Below, piece by piece: positions 58,001 to 64,000 of a stretch of DNA of 64,000 nt. Source of the stretch: Primulina eburnea (Eukaryota; Streptophyta; Magnoliopsida; Lamiales; Gesneriaceae); assembly GCF_022965805.1 (NCBI RefSeq), contig NC_133101.1:46084342-46148341 (forward strand), read 5' to 3'. The notes under the pieces are model-generated. The model did not search any database and had not been told where the DNA came from. It was given only the letters and a program-made list of their open reading frames with translations. The first letter of the stretch is position 1; the number at the start of each line of letters is the position of its first letter. The position numbers and the translations under genes were made by a program.

Positions 58001-59304
58001 AATGATCGTATTGTAGTTCCTAATATTTCAGAATTGAGGATACAGATTTTGCGTGATGCTCATTGCAGTAAATTCAGTGTATACCCTGGAAGTAAAAAGA
58101 TGTACAATGATTTGAAGAAACAATTGGTGGAAAAGAATGAAATCTGACATAGCAGAATTTGTATCTCGTTGTTTAAATTGTCAACAAGTGAAAGCAGAAA
58201 GAAAGCGATCAGGAGGTCTTTTGCATAGCCTAAAGGTTCAAGAATGGAAGTGGGACCATATCACCATGGACTTTGTCACGAAATTGCCTAGGTCGTCGAG
58301 AGGTTGCGATTCAATTTGGGTTATCGTTGATAGATTAACCAAGTCTTTGTGTTTCATTCCTTATCAGATGACATATATGCATGATCAGATGGCCATATTG
58401 TACATCAAAGAAGTTTTGAGATTGCATGGTGTGCCTAAGTCAATTGTATCAGATCGTGATCCCAGATTTTCTTCTCATTTTTGGCAGAGTTTACAAGAGG
58501 CCCTTGGTACTCGTTTGCATTTGAATACAACATATCATCCTCAGACAGACGGACAATCAGAACGTACTATTCAGACATTAGAGGATATGCTGAGAGCTGT
58601 AGTGATGGATTTTGGTATTAGTTGGCAGGATTCGTTACCACTTGTCGAGTTTTATTATAACAACAGTTATCAAGTGAGCATTGTAATGTCACCATTTGAA
58701 GAACTATATGGCAGGAAGTGTCGATCTCCTCTGTATTGGGACGATTTATCTGAAGCACCAATTGTAGGATCTGATATGATAAGAGATATGACAGAGAAGG
58801 TGAAATTGATTCAGAGTCGTATGCGAGCTGCTCAGGATAGGCAGGCTAAGTATGCGAACATCAGGAGACGGCCGTTGATTTTTGAGAAAGGTGACAGAGT
58901 TTTTCTGAAAATATCTCCTTTCCGTGGTACAGTTAGATTTGGAAAGAAGGGTAAATTATCACCGAGATTCATAGGTCCGTATGAGATTTGGAACGTGTTG
59001 GTTATTTGGCTTATAGATTAGCTCTTCCTCTTGCATTATCAGGTGTTCATGATGATTTTCATGTGTCTATGTTGAGGAAATATTATCCAGATCCTTCTCA
59101 TGTACTTCCACCCGATGAGGTTGATTTAGATCAGACTTTGAGCTACATTGAGAGACCGATTCAAATTCTAGACAGAAAGGATAAGTAACTCAGAAATAAA
59201 TTGATACCGTTGATTAAAGTACAGTGGAATAGACATGGTATCGAGGAGGCAACTTGGGAATTAGAAGACAAAATGAGACATAAATATCTAGAGTTATTCA
59301 AATG
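58001..59304 (+). pseudogene. Gypsy-B integrase with C-terminal chromodomain, lightly decayed
   Basis: The long frame 58137-59021 holds the zinc-finger end (RCLNCQQVKAE), integrase core with D (HITMDFVTKLP), D (IVSDRDPRF) and E (QSERTIQTLEDM), and the GPY region (LSPRFIGPYEI). A frameshift near 58990 moves the reading to 58988-59188 (HDDFHVSMLRKYYPDPSHV). A TAA follows, then the chromodomain VQWNRHGIEEATWELED ending at 59304. The chromodomain, which in chromoviruses steers insertion to heterochromatin, supports the Tekay call. Confidence 0.88.
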
Positions 59305-59411
59305 AAGTACGCTTCTATTCTCGGTTTTATTTTAGTATTGATCATTACATGTTAGACTTGAAATTGATGATTTGATTTCGAGGACGAAATCTATTTTTAG
59401 AGAGTAGGAAT
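59305..59411 (+). other. Gypsy-B 3' end block and PPT
   Basis: ATTTCGAGGACGAAAT at about 59376-59391 is a conserved mark before the PPT of Tekay-like elements. The purine tract AGAGAGTAGGAAT precedes the LTR. Confidence 0.75.
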
Positions 59412-61398
59412 TGTAATGTCCGAAATTTTTTTTTAAAGTACTGTTCACGGGTACTATACAAGAGCTGTGGTGCGAGAAAGTAGCGCCTAGGCACTAGAGC
59501 TACGGCAATTTTGGCGCTGCGGCGCCAGAAAAGTAGCGCTGAGGCCCTAAAAACACGAAAAATCAATATCTAAGTCAACTTTAACCTCCTCCAATCATTT
59601 TTCTCCTCCTTCACACAAACCCACATCCATTTCCTCTCCGTTTTCAAACCTCTTTCTAATTTTAAGGGAGATTTGCTCAAGGAAATTTAGAAATAAAGAT
59701 AGATTCGTGACCATCTCTTCAAGATCTTCAAGATGGTGTAAGTATATTATATTTTTATTCAAGTTTGGAAATGGGTTGAAGTTTAGAATTGATATTTGAG
59801 TTGATATTTGAGATATTGAGATGTTGGAGATGTTGTATTTGAGTTGGTTTAAATTTAAAAGGGATATGAGAATGGTTTCTTGTTTATGTATGAAGAACAA
59901 TTTCCACGCCTTCTGTATTTCGTGTTTATGAGACATTTTTGTTTGGATTTTTGAGTTATGTCTTCATCAAACTTGTAGATAATCGAGTTAGCTTCGATTT
60001 GGTTCAATAATCACTCAATTCTATGAAGAATTGAAAGAGATATGCTATATTTACTAAACCTGGTCTATAATCCCGAGTTTGTGTCCATGGCTTATGTTTA
60101 TTCGAATTCTGGTATTAATCGGTTGTGATTCTGAATTTGGTGTTCCAAAAGAAAGTTATAGAAAATTGTCTTGTCTTCGAAATGATATAAAATCGGCTTG
60201 ATTCCATTGAGTATTGAGGGAGTTATGCTCCAAATACTAAACGGTGCCAGATTTGTACTGATGCATAATTCGTGGAATTATGTTGTATGTTTCAGAATAT
60301 GAACGACTGAGTAAATGACTTTATTTGACAAAAGTTTGTGAAGAAGAATAGTTGGGAATTGAGTTTTCTTGCATATCCAATTTGGGATCTTGATTTGAAG
60401 CCGTATTGAATTAATTATGATTTTTGTACAGAAACTGCTCTGTTTTGATAAATGATCTGAGTTCTTGAGTTATAGTAGACTTCAGAGGTTCAAGACTTAT
60501 CACATACACATTTCGATCTTCTTTTGGTAATATTTGAAAGGTATGTTACGGTCTCTAACATACGAGGTAAAAGTATCATTTTTATTTTAAATTGAAAATT
60601 CTATGGCTCGATGAATTATTTGTGATTAGATGATGATTGTTGTATTGAGATGAGTTTATTATGATATCGAAATGATGATATTGATTTGCATATTGAGCCA
60701 ATTGTCGATTCAGATTTGATATGGCAGAGGTCGCCTTGATATATTGATTTGTTGGACGTATGGGGCTATAGTTGAGTTGGCATAGTGTATGCAGAGGTCG
60801 CTGATATGGCCTGAACACTCTCCATAGGCGCACCATAATCCTGGGATTGTAGAACACAGCAACCCACCTCGAGCGGATGAGTCGGTGGATATTGCTGAGA
60901 GATTCTCTATCCTTGGGTACCCTATGACCAGATGATTCACTTGATCTTGAGATTTATTGATAGCCCACAGCTTTTGATCATGCATTGCATTATATTGCAT
61001 CTTTATGAATGTATATAAACTATTTGAAAATTTAATTCTCATATGTCATTGATTGTATCATACTGGGTTTATACTCACCGGCATGTCCTGGTACCTCTTG
61101 TTTTCATGTGCTTGACGGTAGGTGAGGCGAGGCTTGGAATGCCTGAGTCCAGCTCCAGGCGAGGAGATACAAGTTAGAGTGGGATTCTCGGATCATAGGA
61201 GCTATTTGATGATGTTTGGATTACTTTAGCCACTAGTTTATTTTGGCATGTTGAAACTTATATTCAAACATTTGAGACCTTTAAATTATTTTGACGATGT
61301 TTATGTCAGTTTGTAAACAACAAATTATTATTTTACTAAATCGTTTGGTTTGTTATATTTATAATTATTAGTATTAATGTCGGACCCGAGGACCCACA
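59412..61398 (+). repeat. Gypsy-B 3' LTR
   Basis: 1987 bp, TGTAATGTCC..GACCCACA. Pairs with the 5' LTR (2008 bp without the LARD). It preserves the uninterrupted LARD target near 60395-60412. The palindromes are more decayed than in the 5' LTR. Confidence 0.92.
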
Positions 61399-61403
61399 AG
61401 TAA

Positions 61404-62253
61404 ACACAGTGTAGTAAAATTTCATGGCTGTACAATGATATTTAGTGGGAGTAATTTCATAAATGCTCAAGTGGTTCAAAAAGATGGGAAGTACACCAAT
61501 CATTTTCATTATGCACTTGTCAGGATTTTCATCTGAAATTCCTCAACGCTTTACATCTCCATCTTTTTAGCCTAGTGATAGGATTTCATCCCTTTTTTGC
61601 TCCCCCGCACCTTACACCCCCTTTCGTTTTTCACTTTTTTTTAATACGTGCATAATTTTCTCATGTGTACTCCATAGGCTCTGAATATAAGGCATGTGAA
61701 ATTATTTGGCCAAGGGACAAATTTTCAGGTTCAATGCATGATTGGGAAGAAGGTTATTTCAGGTTTACTTTGGTTTTCTACTCGAGTTCATGCTAGTGGT
61801 TAGTTACTCCTTTCAACAGACATTCGTTCAAGTTCTAATCGCATCTCACGTTTTTCCTGTTTCCACCACAGATTTTTAAACTCGACTGCCATTTACACCA
61901 CTACCAAAACCCACTATATGTGCATATAAAAACTCACAGTTCATGCTACATGGGTATTCATAATGAGTGACAAGACTAAGAAACATACAATTCATAAAGC
62001 CCAAAATCATCATCGGCTACCAACTTGCTTGTTTCACCATCAATTGACACACATGCAAGACACAAACGACCCCATCATACTAAATGTGTTCAATGTACGC
62101 ATTGTACCAAAGACTAAAACACATAAACGACACACAGATGCATAACACTTAAATGAATGCATTATAAATGACAAAATGAAACAACAATGATAAAAAAACA
62201 TAATGCAGCAAAAAATAAAAATGAAAAGAAGGAGAAACAGTGAACTCCCCTTA
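61404..62253 (-). other. Athila-2 3' untranslated region, right part
   Basis: No gene seen. The minus strand carries a G-rich PPT-like run (GCGGGGGAGCAAAAAAGGG, RC of ~61591-61609), comparable to the AAGTTTGGTGGAG block of Athila-1 downstream of its extra ORF. Confidence 0.55.
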
Positions 62254-63154
62254 TCAAGGCTCATCGTCGTCATGTTCTTGTGGTGGCACTCCTGATGCAT
62301 CCCCCAGATACTGATAGTCATACTGAAATTGGAAAGGGGGAATGAACGGCAGAGGTGGTGGTATGGTCACTTTGTCGTTTCACGCTCTTCCGTTGTAAGT
62401 CCTCTACACAAATGGGTTTCATCAGTTGCAGTCATTCCGCATCATCCCAGAAGAAAACCCCTGACCTCACACATAACTCCGAGATGATGGTGGGAAAGAA
62501 GAGGCTGATGTGACTGTTGTGAGCACTCATCATGATATTAGAATGTATAAGCTTGCCCACATTAATGTTGTACCCTTCGGTCAAGGCTTTTTGCACCTCG
62601 CTCTTATGCGAGATCGGCATCATCTGTCTCGCCACAAATAGATACCACAGAGCAATTTTGGCTTTCAAATACTTCTTGCCAAAACATCTTGGCGGTCCGC
62701 CCAATGGTTTCCAAATTGCGCCCGAATCGCACAGCACCGTGAGTATCATATAATAATTGGGGACGGAGACCAACGCCTCAAATCAAGAGTCATCAACTTC
62801 ATCCATCTTTAGGAGTGCGTTAATCATAATAGAATCAAACGGTACAAGTTGACCTCTAACAAAAACCTTACCATCCGCCCCCTCCGCCATATTTGCATAG
62901 AATTATCTAACCACCGATACCACCGCCTCATTATGTTGTTCTCCAAATTTTTCCCATCCCCGCCTACCCAACTCCACAAGAGGCTCTAAGTGTCTATCCT
63001 CAAATTGCCTAAGAAATCCCCTCTCGGCTACCTGGTTTCTATGAATTTTGGCATGGTCACACCGAGCCTGAGCCGCCTCATTCACAAATCGAGTTCTATT
63101 AAATAAAGAAGATGAGGAAGAGACGGGATTACTTTTTAATTTCTTGGGGACCAT
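62254..63154 (-). pseudogene. Athila-2 extra ORF ('putative plant transposon protein' family), lightly decayed
   Basis: ATG at 63154: MVPKKLKSNPVSSSSSLFNR, then RGFLRQFEDRHLEPLVELGRRGWEKFGEQHNEAVVSVVR, aligned with the Athila-1 ORF (REFYAN..; VFVRG..). A TAA replaces the E of REFYAN, a TGA follows DDS, and a frameshift near 62430 leads into the proline-rich tail ending QEHDDDEP and TGA at 62254-62256. Identity with the Athila-1 protein is low, so the two are different subfamilies. Confidence 0.78.
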
Positions 63155-64000
63155 CGAAAAGATGATGGAGATAGTGAAGTGTGTTGTAGAAGGTGACCGG
63201 GGAGAGAATGCCGCTTGATTCTTACGGAGCCACTTGAAACCTTGAAATTAGAGATTTTCATTGTAGAAAAAAAAAACGAGAGGGACACGGATTAGGAGGG
63301 TTTAGGTGAATTTTCGTGTATAATGAGAAAGGAGAAAGAGGAGGGGTGAATTTATGTGCAGTCGTGCCCGAGCGGTAAGATTTTACCGCCCGAGCGCCGA
63401 CTGCACTGGAATTGATTCACGGGCAGAGGCATTTGCGCTCGAGCGGTAAAATCTTACCGCTCGAGCACAAACACTCACCGTAATTTTCGAATTTTTTTTA
63501 TAATTAAAAAAGAATAAAAACCAAATTTTTTTAAGAAAATGATAAAAGTAATAAAAACAACCAACATCTAGAATAAAGACTCTACTCAATAAAATAAAAA
63601 ATTAGAAACGAGTAGGAAGGGAAAGAAATTAGTTCTCAATTTATAGTCGAGAGTTGGACTGTGGGTTTCCCTTAGCTCTTATTGTTTTATAATCGAACGA
63701 ATCCAATTTTTCGCTCGACTGTGTTCACCTTCTTTGAATACTCTTGGAAACATGTGTTTGTCGTGTGCTTACTTTGTATGCTCCTTGTAGGTCAACGCCA
63801 GGTCATTGGCTTGACCACTGAATTATTCCAATTGGTCCAACTGTAGCAACTTGTGTTCACCTACAAGAGAAAAATCAAGATTCAGTACTTTTGTTTCCCA
63901 ATACGCTCTATGTTCTAACTCAGCAGGTAAATGACACACCTTGACAAAAAGTAACCTTTACGGTGTCGTGCCTACAGGTGTTTTAAAAAGCAGTTCTATA
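63155..64000 (-). other. Athila-2 region upstream of the extra ORF
   Basis: Non-coding as far as visible. The palindrome cluster is at 63365-63470, with ATTATACACG (minus, ~63318-63327) as a weak TATA-like string between it and the ORF. No counterpart of the TTGGGAGGCAACCC block was found before the window ends. Confidence 0.5.
63365..63470. promoter_or_regulatory. Palindrome cluster before the Athila-2 extra ORF
   Basis: Two large hairpins: TGCCCGAGCGGTAAGA facing TTTTACCGCCCGAGCG, and GCGCTCGAGCGGTAAAA facing TCTTACCGCTCGAGC. Both use the same words as the Athila-2 LTR cluster at 32602-32764. Confidence 0.7.

Larger units (their letters stand above)
33352..61398 (+). mobile_element. Gypsy-B: Tekay-like chromovirus with two nested elements
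   Basis: Plus-strand element with perfect target duplication agtaa (33347-33351 and 61399-61403). 5' LTR 33352-43819 (interrupted by the LARD 34361-42815), PBS 43825-43836, gag 44079-45241, Athila-1 insertion, protease/RT/RNase H/integrase/chromodomain 55958-59304, TTTCGAGGACGAAAT block near 59377, 3' LTR 59412-61398. Without the insertions it is about 8.9 kb. Coding parts are broken by many stops, most of them TAG. Confidence 0.92.
61404..64000 (-). mobile_element. Athila-2, right part (extra ORF and upstream), minus strand
   Basis: Continuation of 31583-33351 beyond Gypsy-B. Contains the 3' untranslated region, the extra ORF pseudogene and the region upstream of it. The gag-pol would lie to the right of the window. 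Confidence 0.75.

Noticed and set aside
62432..62773. Separate gene on the minus strand
   Set aside because: It is the middle part of the Athila-2 extra ORF, broken from its N-terminus by two stops and from its tail by a frameshift.

Overview
The window looks like gene-poor heterochromatin from a flowering-plant nuclear genome, and almost every base can be assigned to a nested stack of LTR retrotransposons. I saw no ordinary host gene, rRNA, tRNA gene, CRISPR array or bacterial-type operon. The plant origin rests on Ty1/copia (SIRE/Maximus-like), Ty3/gypsy chromovirus (Tekay-like and CRM-like) and Athila-like elements, primer binding sites for plant initiator-Met and Asp tRNAs, and the plant-specific 'putative plant transposon protein' reading frame. 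An asterid such as a Lamiales species would fit, but that is only an impression.

Layout, left half. 1-466 is the end of an LTR. 467-28210 is a plus-strand SIRE-like copia element (copia-1). It has a decayed pol, an antisense reading frame (19122-19535), a long decayed extra ORF (20164-22390), a four-unit tandem array that repeatedly fuses the ORF end to the start of the LTR (22279-27752), and a 3' LTR (27150-28210). Copia-1 was hit by a minus-strand CRM-like gypsy (Gypsy-A, 8630-18816, TSD aaaca). A 4.8-kb segment spanning the copia/Gypsy-A junction was then duplicated in tandem (1265-6082 and 6088-15938). The second copy later received a solo LTR (6369-8043, TSD aatgt) and a very young, almost internal-less element (Gypsy-C, 9682-13053, TSD atcac). 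Copia-1 itself sits in the gag of a second, minus-strand SIRE-like element (copia-2, 28211-30610).

Right half. 30611-31582 is a degenerate reading frame resembling caulimovirid-type polyproteins. Next comes a minus-strand Athila-like element (Athila-2: 31583-33351 and 61404-64000). It was split by a 28-kb Tekay-like element (Gypsy-B, 33352-61398, TSD agtaa). Gypsy-B carries a LARD-like non-autonomous element in its 5' LTR (34361-42815, TSD gaatt) and a young Athila (Athila-1, 45242-55952, TSD gcagg) between gag and protease. Athila-1 retains a full-length 1751-codon gag-pol and a complete extra ORF.

Most notable signal. Seven LTR families here carry clusters of short interrupted palindromes, usually just upstream of a TATA-like box. 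Each family has its own motif, and in several families the two arms change together so that pairing is kept. In both Athila elements the same motif recurs between pol and the extra ORF, which suggests the LTR promoter and an internal promoter share one control module. One motif is shared by an Athila and an unrelated solo LTR. The decayed elements also show a bias toward TAG stops at former CAG codons, as expected from deamination of methylated CHG sites.
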